NCBI GenBank assembly: GCA_002842935.1
Contig: PHEM01000156.1
Coordinates: forward strand, 1-7,259
Origin: Alphaproteobacteria bacterium HGW-Alphaproteobacteria-13
Lineage (GTDB): Bacteria > Pseudomonadota > Alphaproteobacteria > Sphingomonadales > Sphingomonadaceae
Direction of reading: 5' to 3'
Length of the DNA: 7,259 nt
Shown: positions 1 to 6,525 of the stretch, in pieces
How positions within the stretch are numbered: the first letter of the stretch is position 1
Layout: each line of letters starts with the position of its first letter
Notes under the pieces: model-generated
What the model was told of the DNA's origin: nothing
What the model saw: only the letters and a program-made list of their open reading frames with translations
Database searches by the model: none
Translations under genes and position numbers: made by a program

Positions 1-275
1 CGGACGCCGTGCCCATCGACCAGCGCCGCCGCGACCTTGCGCGCCGCGGCATGGAATTGCTTGAAGCTCAACCGCTCCTCGCCTTCGACGAGGAAGGTCT
101 TGTCGCCATGCTCCGCGCAGAAATAGGCGATATAATCGACGATGTTCGAAGGCGCGTTGGTGATGAAAGGCAATGGACGGCCGAACCGTTCGACCGTCCC
201 GACCTCGATCGGCCCGCCGGGACCGGTGATCATGTCATAAGCGGCGTCCAGGCGCAGATCGAGCGCGGATGGCAT
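1..275 (-). CDS. Acyl-CoA synthetase (AMP-binding, class I adenylate-forming enzyme), N-terminal part only
   Basis: Reading the minus strand from an ATG at 275-273 gives 91 open codons that run off the left edge. The product begins MPSALDLRLDAAYDMITGPG and continues through NIVDYIAYFCAEHGDKTFLV and ERLSFKQFHAAARKVAAAL. The pattern of a short leader, then 'people/area/HGDKTFLV', then '(R)LSFKQF' is the usual start of fatty-acid/acyl-CoA ligases, which activate a carboxylate as an acyl-AMP and transfer it to CoA. The start is well supported: an AGGAG ribosome binding site (285-289, minus strand) lies 9 nt upstream, and the frame upstream of it hits a TAA at once. The ATP-binding P-loop and the catalytic C-terminal domain lie outside the window, so substrate class cannot be judged. 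It is transcribed divergently from lgt. A plus-strand reading frame over the same bases (9-308) shows no family resemblance and is a shadow. Confidence 0.82.
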   Translation of the reverse strand, partial: MPSALDLRLDAAYDMITGPGGPIEVGTVERFGRPLPFITNAPSNIVDYIAYFCAEHGDKTFLVEGEERLSFKQFHAAARKVAAALVDGHGV

Positions 276-351
276 CTTATATCTCTCCTCTTGGTCTCAT
301 TGCGCTAACCCCTTATGGGGAACGCCTCTCCTGGGGAAGGTCCGAGACAAT
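276..351. promoter_or_regulatory. Divergent intergenic region between the acyl-CoA synthetase gene and lgt
   Basis: These 76 bp must hold the 5' signals of both divergent genes unless either is read from further away. The AGGAG at 285-289 (minus strand) serves the synthetase gene. GGGGAAGG at 333-340 is the likely, slightly distant (11 nt) ribosome binding site of lgt. A small CCCC-TTAT-GGGG hairpin lies at 309-320. A weak plus-strand promoter-like pair, TTGGTC (291-296) and TTATGG (313-318) with 16 nt between, could drive lgt, but it matches the consensus poorly and I would not rely on it. No operator or riboswitch is recognisable. Confidence 0.4.
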
Positions 352-1233
352 ATGTTTCTTTTTGCAACCCTAACCGAAGCAACGCAATATGTGAACTTCC
401 ATGATTTGATGGGAGAAAACAGCGAAATCGCGTTCAGCGTCTTCGGCCTGCCGATCCGCTGGTATGCGCTGGCCTATCTCGCGGGGGTCTTTCTCGGTTA
501 CTGGTATCTCTTGAAACTGATCGCGCAGCCGGGCGCGCCGATGGCGCGGCGCCATGCCGACGACATGATCTTCTATGCGATGCTGGGCATCATCGTGGGC
601 GGGCGCGTCGGCTATGTGCTCTTCTATAATCTGGAAGCCTATGCGAAGAATCCGGTCGATGTGTTCCGGCTGTGGGACGGCGGCATGTCGCTGCATGGCG
701 GCGTGATCGGCGTGCTGATCGCCATCTGGTATGTGACGCGCAAGGAAAAGCTGAATTTCCTGCGCTTCTGCGACTATATCGCGGTCGTCGTCCCGATCGG
801 CCTGTTCCTTGGCCGCCTCGCCAATTTCGTCAATGGCGAGTTGTGGGGGCGCACGACCACGGCGGCGTGGGGCATCATCTTTCCGGGCAGCGGGTCGATG
901 CTGCCGCGCCATCCCAGCCAGCTTTACGAAGCGGGGCTGGAAGGCCTGTTGTCGCTGGCGGTGCTCAGTTTCCTCTTCTGGCGCACCGATGCGCGCTACA
1001 AACCCGGCTTCCTGTTCGGCATGGCCGCGATCCTCTATGGTCTCAGCCGCTTCGCGGTCGAGTTCGTGCGCGAACCCGATGCGCAGCGGCAGTGGGTGGT
1101 CGAGGCGACGGGCCTGTCGATGGGCCAGTGGCTGACGGTGCCGATGCTGATCCTGGGCTTTTGGCTGGTCGCGACCGCGAAAGGCCGCCGTCAGCGCGTC
1201 GAGCCGGTCGCGGGACCCGACGCCATTGCCTGA
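352..1233 (+). CDS. lgt: Prolipoprotein diacylglyceryl transferase Lgt
   Basis: Lgt moves a diacylglyceryl group from phosphatidylglycerol to the lipobox cysteine of prolipoproteins in the inner membrane, the first step of lipoprotein maturation. The 293-residue product has the family's usual length and about seven hydrophobic segments. The Lgt signature is present as GRLANFVNGELWGR (residues 154-167). By motif comparison with the E. coli enzyme, H115 (in HGG), R155, N158, G166 and R233 match residues known to be essential there, and RFAVEFVREPD (233-243) is the conserved C-terminal motif. The start at 352 leaves a leader of about 30 residues before the first hydrophobic stretch. An internal ATG at 409 (M20) is possible, but it would remove the conserved 'YVNFH' region. 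The gene heads an operon whose next gene overlaps it by 8 bp. Confidence 0.96.
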   Translation: MFLFATLTEATQYVNFHDLMGENSEIAFSVFGLPIRWYALAYLAGVFLGYWYLLKLIAQPGAPMARRHADDMIFYAMLGIIVGGRVGYVLFYNLEAYAKNPVDVFRLWDGGMSLHGGVIGVLIAIWYVTRKEKLNFLRFCDYIAVVVPIGLFLGRLANFVNGELWGRTTTAAWGIIFPGSGSMLPRHPSQLYEAGLEGLLSLAVLSFLFWRTDARYKPGFLFGMAAILYGLSRFAVEFVREPDAQRQWVVEATGLSMGQWLTVPMLILGFWLVATAKGRRQRVEPVAGPDAIA

Positions 1234-2434
1234 CGGTCCGCCGACGCCCGAGCAGCTGATAAGGACGATCGCCGCCGACCGGCCGATGACCGTCGCCGAC
1301 TATATGGCGGCGGCGAACGCGCATTATTATGCGACGCGCGACCCGCTGGGCGCGGCAGGCGATTTCACCACGGCGCCGGAGATCAGCCAGATGTTCGGCG
1401 AGATGATCGGCGTCTGGATCGCCGACCTGTGGACGCGCGCGGGCCGCCCGCCCTTTCGCTATGTGGAGCTGGGACCGGGGCGCGGAACGCTGGCCGCCGA
1501 CGCGCTGCGCGTCATGGCGCGCTTCACCTGCGCGCCCATGGGCATCCATCTCGTCGAGACCAGCCCGGCGCTGCGCGCGGCGCAGGCGGCGCGGATTCCG
1601 GCAGCGCAGCATCACGACAGTGTCGCCGACCTGCCGCCGGACGGCGCGGCGATCATCGTCGCCAATGAATTTTTCGACGCGCTGCCCATCCATCAATATC
1701 AACGCACCGCCGAGGGCTGGCGCGAGCGCATGGTCGTGCAGGGGGATGGCGGGCTGCTGCCCGCGCCCGGCGACGCGCCCGCCGACGACGCCGTTCCCGC
1801 GGCCTTGCGCGGCTCCCCCGAAGGCAGCATCGTCGAGACCGCGCCCGTTTCGGCGGCGGTCATGCAGGGTTGCACCTTTCGCATCGTCCGGCACGGCGGC
1901 GCGATGCTGGTCATCGACTATGGTCATGAAGGCCCGGCGGCGGGCGACACGTTGCAGGCCGTGAAAGCGCACGGCTTCGCCGATCCCTTCGCCGATCCGG
2001 GCGAGGCCGACTTGACCGCGCATGTCGATTTCACGCCGCTGGCCGAAGTGGCGCGCGGCGCGGGGCTGGCCGTCGCGGGACCTGTCGGCCAGGGGGAATG
2101 GCTGCGGCGGCTGGGCATCGATGCGCGCGCGCAGGCGCTGGCGGACGCCGCGCCCGAACGCGCGCAGGAGTTCGCCGGCCAGCGCGACCGGCTGGTCGAA
2201 GGGCGCGAGATGGGCGAATTGTTCAAGGTCATGGCCGCGACCGCCCCGAACTGGCCGCATCCCGAAGGTTTTCTTCCTCCCCGGAATGGGGAGGTGGCAA
2301 CCCGCCGGACTGACGGAGGGACCGAAACCTCTCGTCATGATGCACCGCCCCGCCCCCTCCACCACCCTTCGGGCGGTCCCCCTCCCCGTTCCGGGGAGGA
2401 ATATCATCGCCAAGACACCGGAGTGACGGAATGA
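1226..2434 (+). CDS. MidA/NDUFAF7-family class I SAM-dependent methyltransferase with repeat-encoded C-terminal tail
   Basis: This 402-residue protein belongs to the DUF185/COG1565 (MidA) family. The mitochondrial member NDUFAF7 methylates an arginine of complex I subunit NDUFS2 during assembly; the bacterial substrate is not settled. Visible family blocks are ADYM (24-27), GAAGDFTTAPEISQMFGE (42-59), the SAM-binding loop VELGPGRGTLAADALR (80-95), ETSPALRAAQ (111-120, with the acidic E111), VANEFFDALPIHQ (145-157), IDYGH (230-234) and LTAHVDFTPLAEVA (263-276). The family fold appears to end near FKVMAATAPNWPHPEGF (333-349). Residues 350-392 are encoded by a palindromic repeat and are low-complexity (Pro/Gly/Arg-rich). 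Start: a TTG at 1226, overlapping lgt by 8 bp, gives a normal-length N-terminus before the conserved ADYM block; no strong ribosome binding site is visible. The next in-frame ATG (1286) would cut into that block. The stop overlaps the next start as ATGA. Confidence 0.9.
   Translation: MPDGPPTPEQLIRTIAADRPMTVADYMAAANAHYYATRDPLGAAGDFTTAPEISQMFGEMIGVWIADLWTRAGRPPFRYVELGPGRGTLAADALRVMARFTCAPMGIHLVETSPALRAAQAARIPAAQHHDSVADLPPDGAAIIVANEFFDALPIHQYQRTAEGWRERMVVQGDGGLLPAPGDAPADDAVPAALRGSPEGSIVETAPVSAAVMQGCTFRIVRHGGAMLVIDYGHEGPAAGDTLQAVKAHGFADPFADPGEADLTAHVDFTPLAEVARGAGLAVAGPVGQGEWLRRLGIDARAQALADAAPERAQEFAGQRDRLVEGREMGELFKVMAATAPNWPHPEGFLPPRNGEVATRRTDGGTETSRHDAPPRPLHHPSGGPPPRSGEEYHRQDTGVTE
2274..2401. 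repeat. Palindromic interspersed repeat (CTCCCC...GGGGAGG type) embedded in the methyltransferase reading frame
   Basis: Two 21-nt arms, 2274-2294 and 2381-2401, are inverted copies of each other with a single mismatch. Each arm is itself a small hairpin: CCTCCCC-ggaat-GGGGAGG on the left and CCTCCCC-gttcc-GGGGAGG on the right. Just inside them, the left flank (GACGGAGGGACC) and the right flank (CCCCTCCACC...GGCGGTCC) are partly complementary, so the whole 128 bp can fold into a branched hairpin. I recognise this type as a dispersed intergenic element of sphingomonad-like genomes. Its placement inside a coding frame, with no stop in the frame used, is unusual. It sits just before the 3' end of the methyltransferase gene and 29 bp ahead of the GNAT start. 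Confidence 0.85.
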
Positions 2435-2946
2435 CGATCGAAGCCGCCCGCGCCGAGGATGCTGACGCCCTGTCGCGCTTTGCCGAGCGGGCCTTCACCG
2501 ACACCTTCGCGCATCTCTACGACCCCGCCGACCTAGCCGCCTTCCTCCCGACATGGAACCCGCCGGAGCGTATCTGCGCGCAGATCGCCGACCCGGCCTG
2601 GGCGATCCGCGTGGCGCGCGGCGCGGACGGCGCCATCACGGGCTTTGCCAAGATGGGGCCGCTCGACCTCCCCCTGCCGCCGGACCAGCCCGCCGGGAAC
2701 GCAACCGAATTGCACCAGCTTTATGTCAGCGAAGCCGCCAAGGGCACGGGCATCGCCGCCGCGCTGATGCAATGGGCGATCGGCTGGGCGCGCGAACGGG
2801 CGTCGATCCTCTACCTGTCGGTCTTCATCGACAATCCCCGCGCGCAGGCCTTTTATCGCCGATACGGCTTCGTCGATGTCGGCCGCAACCCGTTCCGCGT
2901 CGGCAACCATATCGACGAGGACCGCATCTGGAGGCTCGATCTGTGA
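2431..2946 (+). CDS. GNAT-family N-acetyltransferase
   Basis: A 171-residue single-domain Gcn5-related acetyltransferase, which would transfer acetyl from acetyl-CoA to an amine; the substrate is unknown. The N-terminal IEAARAEDADALSRFAERAF is the usual GNAT opening. Motif A is ELHQLYVSEAAKGTGIAAAL (93-112), with K-G-T-G-I-A at 104-109 as the pyrophosphate-binding loop (Lys where Gln/Arg is commoner). Motif B is LSVFIDNPRAQAFYRRYGF (129-147), with N135 and Y142 in the usual positions. The ELxQLYV form of motif A resembles the PaiA-like polyamine acetyltransferase branch, but that is only a hint. The ATG at 2431 overlaps the upstream stop by 4 bp, and the stop at 2946 overlaps the GTG of pgeF by 4 bp, so it is embedded in the operon. 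Its presence between the methyltransferase and pgeF genes may be a lineage-specific insertion. Confidence 0.9.
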   Translation: MTIEAARAEDADALSRFAERAFTDTFAHLYDPADLAAFLPTWNPPERICAQIADPAWAIRVARGADGAITGFAKMGPLDLPLPPDQPAGNATELHQLYVSEAAKGTGIAAALMQWAIGWARERASILYLSVFIDNPRAQAFYRRYGFVDVGRNPFRVGNHIDEDRIWRLDL

Positions 2947-3704
2947 CACCCCCCTATACCACCGCGCCGACGCTGGACGGCGTTCCGCACGGCTTTTTCA
3001 GCCGCAAGGGCGGCGTCTCGACAGGGCAGCTCGCCGCGCTCAACTGCGGCATCGGATCGGGCGACGATCCCGCGCGGATCGCCGAGAACCGGCGGCGCGC
3101 GGCGGACGCCCTGTTGCCGGGCGCGGCGCTGGCGGGGCTTTATCAGGTTCACGGCGCGCGCTGCGTCATCGTCGACGCGGACAGCGACCCGGATGCGCGG
3201 CCAGAGGCGGACGCGCTCGCGACGCGGACGCCCGGCCTGCTGCTCGGCATCGTGACGGCGGACTGCGTGCCGGTGCTGTTCGCCGATGCCGAAGCGGGCG
3301 TCGTCGGCGCGGCGCACGCGGGCTGGAAAGGCGCCCTCGCGGGCGTCACCGACGCGACGCTGACCACGATGGAAGGCCTCGGCGCGCGGCGCGAGCACAT
3401 CGCCGCCGCGATCGGCCCGTGCATCGGCCGCGCCTCCTATGAAGTGGACGACGCCTTCGCCGCGCGCTTCGCCGACGACGATCCCGCGAACGAACGTTTC
3501 TTCGCGGCGGGGCGGCCCGGCCACGCGCTGTTCGACATCGCCGCCTATGTCGCCGCGCGGCTCGCGGCGGCGGGCGTCGGGCGGATTGCCATCGGCGGGC
3601 AGGATACCTATGCGCTAGCCGACGACTATTTCAGCTATCGCCGCGCGTGCCACAGGGGCGAGAACGGCTATGGCCGCCAATTGTCGGTGATCGGGGTCGG
3701 GTGA
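2943..3704 (+). CDS. pgeF: PgeF/YfiH family (laccase domain, peptidoglycan editing factor)
   Basis: In E. coli this protein removes L-serine wrongly added to UDP-MurNAc in place of L-alanine, keeping peptidoglycan precursors correct. Other family members have been reported with purine nucleoside phosphorylase or adenosine deaminase activity. The 253-residue product shows HGFFSRKGGVSTG (16-28), LNCGIGSGDDP (33-43), YQVHG (67-71), TADCVPVLFAD (105-115) and GAAHAGWKGALAGV (122-135). H70, C108 and H125 are the Cys-His-His metal site. The C-terminal block SYRRACHRGENGYGRQLSVIG is also typical. Start: a GTG at 2943 overlaps the GNAT stop by 4 bp and gives the normal family length. The same frame stays open upstream to 2553 only because it shadows the GNAT gene, so longer versions are wrong. 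It is the last gene of the operon. Confidence 0.94.
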   Translation: MTPPYTTAPTLDGVPHGFFSRKGGVSTGQLAALNCGIGSGDDPARIAENRRRAADALLPGAALAGLYQVHGARCVIVDADSDPDARPEADALATRTPGLLLGIVTADCVPVLFADAEAGVVGAAHAGWKGALAGVTDATLTTMEGLGARREHIAAAIGPCIGRASYEVDDAFAARFADDDPANERFFAAGRPGHALFDIAAYVAARLAAAGVGRIAIGGQDTYALADDYFSYRRACHRGENGYGRQLSVIGVG

Positions 3705-3720
3705 GGGACACGGGACGGCA

Positions 3721-3760
3721 CCGTCATTGCGAGGAGCCGCAGGCGACGAAGCAATGACGG
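3721..3760. repeat. GTCATTGCGAGGAGC-type palindromic repeat between pgeF and the transporter gene
   Basis: CCGTCATTGC (3721-3730) and GCAATGACGG (3751-3760) are perfect 10-bp inverted arms around a 20-nt centre, GAGGAGCCGCAGGCGACGAA. The same unit, slightly diverged in the centre, recurs at 6444-6480 and in reverse at 6667-6697. It lies 16 bp after the pgeF stop and 28 bp before the transporter start. It could act as a transcription attenuator or terminator or as an mRNA-end stabiliser, but there is no following T-tract, so an intrinsic terminator of the classical kind is not shown. Confidence 0.85.
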
Positions 3761-3788
3761 ATTTGAGCGCTGGTCAGGGGAAAAACAT

Positions 3789-5072
3789 ATGAAATCACTG
3801 GCGATTCCGCGCAAGCGGCTGGTCTCGATCATCGGGGGATCGGCGGGCAATCTGGTCGAATGGTATGACTGGTTCGCCTATGCGGCCTTCGCCATCTATT
3901 TCGCGCCGGTCTTCTTTCCCAAGGCCGATCCGACCGCGCAGCTTTTGAGCACCGCGACGATCTTTGCCGTCGGCTTCATCATGCGGCCGATCGGCGCGTG
4001 GCTGATGGGGCGCTTTGCCGACACGCGCGGGCGCAAGGCGGGGTTGTCGCTGTCGGTCGCGCTGATGTTCAGCGGCTCGCTGCTGATCGCCGCCGCGCCG
4101 ACCTATACCGTCGCGGGGCTGCTCGGTCCGGCGACATTGCTGGTCGCGCGGATGCTGCAAGGCCTGTCGCTGGGCGGCGAATATGGCGCGAGCGCGACCT
4201 ATCTGTCCGAAATGGCCCCGCGCGAAAATCGCGGCTTCTGGGCGAGCTTTCAATATATGACGCTGATCGGCGGGCAGCTTTGCGCGATCTTCGTCGCCGT
4301 GGTGCTGCAAGCCTTTCTGACCGAACAGCAGCTGACCGACTGGGGCTGGCGCATCCCCTTCGTCATCGGCGCCTTTCTGGCGCTCGGCGTCTATCTGATG
4401 CGGCGCAACCTCGCCGAGACGCCGTCGTTCGAGAATCAGGCCGTGGACCGCCCGATCTCGACCGCGCGGCTGTTGTGGAAGGAGCATCGGCGCGAAAGCA
4501 TCCTCGTCGGCATGTTGTCGGCGGGCGGCGGGCTGGGCGCCTATACCTACACCAGCTATATGCAGAAATATCTGTTCAACACGGTCGGTTTCGACAAGGC
4601 GACCGCGACCTATATCGTCGCCGCCGCGCTTTTGTGGTTCACGGCGATGCAGCCCGTGTTCGGCGCGCTGGCCGACCGTTTCGGGCGCAAGCCGATGCTG
4701 CTGCTGTTCGGCATCGGCGGCGCGATCGCCGCCGTGCCGACCTTCCTGACGCTGGAGCATATCAGCTCGCCGATCACCGCGACGCTGCTGATCCTGATCC
4801 CGCTGACGCTGCAAAGCGGCTATAGCGCCAACAACGCGCTGGTGAAGGCGGAGCTGTTTCCCGCGCATATCCGGGGGCTGGGCGTCGCCCTGCCCTATGC
4901 GATCGGCAACGCGATCTTTGCCGGGACGGTGGAGATGGTCGCGCTTTGGCTGAAGGGCCAGGGCGTCGAATGGATCTTCTATTTCTATGTCGCGGGCGTG
5001 ATCGCGATGGCGGGCATCGCCACGCTGCTGCTGCCGGAGACCAGGGAACGCAGCCTGATCACCGACGACTGA
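3789..5072 (+). CDS. kgtP: KgtP-like MFS dicarboxylate:H+ symporter (metabolite:H+ symporter family)
   Basis: An inner-membrane transporter of the metabolite:H+ symporter (MHS) branch of the major facilitator superfamily, close to E. coli alpha-ketoglutarate permease KgtP (432 residues; here 427). It has about 12 hydrophobic segments. Diagnostic pieces are GNLVEWYDWFAY (20-31), the loop 2-3 MFS motif GRFADTRGRK (74-83), RMLQGLSLGGEYGASATYLS (121-140), ASFQYMTLIGGQL (152-164), WGWRIPF (185-191), the loop 8-9 repeat GALADRFGRK (292-301) and KAELFPAHIRGLGVALPYAI (353-372). Many of these blocks match KgtP nearly word for word as I remember it. AGGGGA (3776-3781) lies 7 nt before the ATG. Whether the true substrate is alpha-ketoglutarate or a related dicarboxylate cannot be told. 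A long minus-strand frame across this gene is a shadow produced by GC-rich codons. Confidence 0.88.
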   Translation: MKSLAIPRKRLVSIIGGSAGNLVEWYDWFAYAAFAIYFAPVFFPKADPTAQLLSTATIFAVGFIMRPIGAWLMGRFADTRGRKAGLSLSVALMFSGSLLIAAAPTYTVAGLLGPATLLVARMLQGLSLGGEYGASATYLSEMAPRENRGFWASFQYMTLIGGQLCAIFVAVVLQAFLTEQQLTDWGWRIPFVIGAFLALGVYLMRRNLAETPSFENQAVDRPISTARLLWKEHRRESILVGMLSAGGGLGAYTYTSYMQKYLFNTVGFDKATATYIVAAALLWFTAMQPVFGALADRFGRKPMLLLFGIGGAIAAVPTFLTLEHISSPITATLLILIPLTLQSGYSANNALVKAELFPAHIRGLGVALPYAIGNAIFAGTVEMVALWLKGQGVEWIFYFYVAGVIAMAGIATLLLPETRERSLITDD

Positions 5073-5139
5073 TCCCGTTGTCCTTGCAACCGGCGTTGCT
5101 GTAAGGCGTGATCGTCTTTGACCGTCGAAGGAGCGCCCC

Positions 5140-6435
5140 ATGGCCACACGCCGCAAACCCCGCAAGAATATCACGCGCATCGGCGGCCATGCGGTCGGCC
5201 CGGCGACGCTGATGATGGGCCATGGCTATGACCCCGCGCTGTCCGAAGGGTCGCTGAAGCCGCCGGTCTTTCTGACCTCGACCTTCGCGTTCGAAAATGC
5301 GGCGGCGGGCAAGCGCTTCTTCGAACATATCACGGGCCAGCGCGAGGGACCGGCGCAGGGTCTCGTCTATTCGCGCTTCAACGGTCCGAACCAGGAAATG
5401 GTGGAGGACCGGCTGGCGGTGTGGGACGGCGCCGACGACGCGCTGGTCTTTTCCAGCGGCATGGCGGCGATCTCGACGCTGGTGCTCGCGCTGTGCGCCC
5501 GAAACGATGTGATCGTCCATTCGGGACCGCTCTATGCCGCCGCCGAGACGCTGATCGCGAACATCATGTCGCGCTATGGCGTCGCCTTCCTCGACTTCCC
5601 CGCCGGGGCGACGCGCGCGGAGATCGACGCCATATTGGGCCGCGCGAAGCGGCTCGCCGATGAGCGGGGCGGCAAGGTCGCGCTCGTCTATCTCGAAAGC
5701 CCGGCGAACCCCACCAACGTGCTGGTCGATGTCGAAGCCGTGCGCGCCGCGCGCGACGCCGCATTCCCCTCGGGCGAGCAGCGGCCCGCCATCGCCATCG
5801 ACAACACCTTCCTCGGTCCGCTGTGGCAGCAGCCTCTAAAGCAGGGCGCCGAACTGACCGTCTACAGCCTCACCAAATATGCGGGCGGCCATTCGGACCT
5901 CGTCGCGGGCGGCGTCGCGGGCGAGCAGCGGCTGATCGATCAGCTCCGCCAGACGCGGAACATCCTGGGCACGATCTGCGACCCGCATACGGCGTGGATG
6001 CTGCTGCGCAGCCTGGAAACGCTGGAATTGCGCATGAGCCGCGCGGGCGAGAATGCGGCGAAGGTCTGCGCCTTCCTGAAGGATCATCCCAAGGTCGAGG
6101 GACTGGGCTATCTGGGCTTCATCCGCGACGCGCGGCAGCAGGATATCTTCGAGCGTCACTGCACGGGCGCGGGATCGACCTTTTCGCTGTTCATCAAGGG
6201 GGGCGAGGCGGAAAGCTTCCGATTCCTCGACGCGCTCCGGATCGCGAAGCTCGCGGTCAGCCTGGGCGGCACGGAGACGCTGGCGAGCCACCCCGCGGCG
6301 ATGACGCACCTGTCCGTCCCGGCGGAGCGCAAGAAGGCGCTGGGCATCACCGACAATCTGGTGCGCGTGTCGATCGGCATCGAGGACGCCGACGACCTGA
6401 TCGCCGACTTCGCGCAGGCGCTGGACGCGGTTTGA
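5140..6435 (+). CDS. Cys/Met metabolism PLP-dependent enzyme (cystathionine gamma-synthase family protein)
   Basis: A 431-residue fold-type I PLP enzyme of the cystathionine gamma-synthase / beta-lyase / methionine gamma-lyase superfamily, presumably acting on a sulfur or related amino acid in the cytoplasm. Seen: Y77 and R79 in VYSRFNGPNQEMVEDRLA (phosphate-binding residues supplied to the neighbouring subunit), SSGMAAIST (105-113), LESPANPTN (185-193), DNTFLGPLWQQPL (221-233), SLTKYAGGHSDLVAGG (243-258) with K246 as the PLP Schiff-base lysine, SLGGTETLASHPA (374-386) and R409 in VRVSIGIED as the carboxylate-binding arginine. It is longer than classical MetB/MetC (about 390), with extra residues at the N-terminus and around 63-73. 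Where methionine gamma-lyases carry a characteristic cysteine just after the YG of the active site, this has Ala (PLYAAAET, about 130-137), so methionine gamma-lyase is not favoured. AAGGAG (5128-5133) is 6 nt before the ATG. The exact reaction is unassigned. Confidence 0.9.
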   Translation: MATRRKPRKNITRIGGHAVGPATLMMGHGYDPALSEGSLKPPVFLTSTFAFENAAAGKRFFEHITGQREGPAQGLVYSRFNGPNQEMVEDRLAVWDGADDALVFSSGMAAISTLVLALCARNDVIVHSGPLYAAAETLIANIMSRYGVAFLDFPAGATRAEIDAILGRAKRLADERGGKVALVYLESPANPTNVLVDVEAVRAARDAAFPSGEQRPAIAIDNTFLGPLWQQPLKQGAELTVYSLTKYAGGHSDLVAGGVAGEQRLIDQLRQTRNILGTICDPHTAWMLLRSLETLELRMSRAGENAAKVCAFLKDHPKVEGLGYLGFIRDARQQDIFERHCTGAGSTFSLFIKGGEAESFRFLDALRIAKLAVSLGGTETLASHPAAMTHLSVPAERKKALGITDNLVRVSIGIEDADDLIADFAQALDAV

Positions 6436-6443
6436 TCCTATCT

Positions 6444-6480
6444 GTCATTGCGAGGAGCGCAGCAACGAAGCAATCTCCAG
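6444..6480 (+). repeat. GTCATTGCGAGGAGC-type repeat, outer left arm of the convergent-gap inverted repeat
   Basis: This 37-nt unit begins GTCATTGCGAG and ends GAAGCAATCTCCAG. Apart from a central segment it is the inverted counterpart of 6667-6697: the first 11 and last 14 bases are identical to the reverse complement of that copy. It also matches the copy at 3721-3760 over GTCATTGCGAGGAGC and ACGAAGCAAT. It starts 8 bp after the stop of the PLP-enzyme gene. Confidence 0.85.
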
Positions 6481-6525
6481 CCACCATCCTGTCTTGCCGT
6501 CAGAACAGCGGACCTTAATTCCGAG

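Noticed and set aside
9..308. Plus-strand 99-codon frame at the left edge
   Set aside because: It lies opposite the acyl-CoA synthetase N-terminus, which has a good ribosome binding site and recognisable family sequence.
1043..2413. A 456-codon open frame on the minus strand opposite lgt and the methyltransferase
   Set aside because: Low-complexity Arg/Gly-rich product across two well-supported genes on the plus strand; no family resemblance.
2553..2942. Apparent 130-residue N-terminal extension of PgeF
   Set aside because: It is an out-of-frame reading of the GNAT gene. PgeF homology starts only after the GTG at 2943, and the length from there is normal.
5082..5106. Small hairpin GCAAC-CGGC-GTTGC with flanking CCTT/AAGG after the transporter stop
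   Set aside because: Only 5 bp plus 4 bp across a 3-nt bulge, and no T-tract; too weak to call a terminator.
5073..5139. Possible SAM-type riboswitch ahead of the Cys/Met enzyme gene
   Set aside because: The gap is only 67 bp and shows no recognisable SAM-I or SAM-II core.
3795..5180. A 461-codon open frame on the minus strand opposite the transporter gene
   Set aside because: Its translation is Arg/Gln/Asp-rich with no membrane or enzyme motif. It mirrors the strong third-position GC bias of the KgtP-like gene on the other strand.
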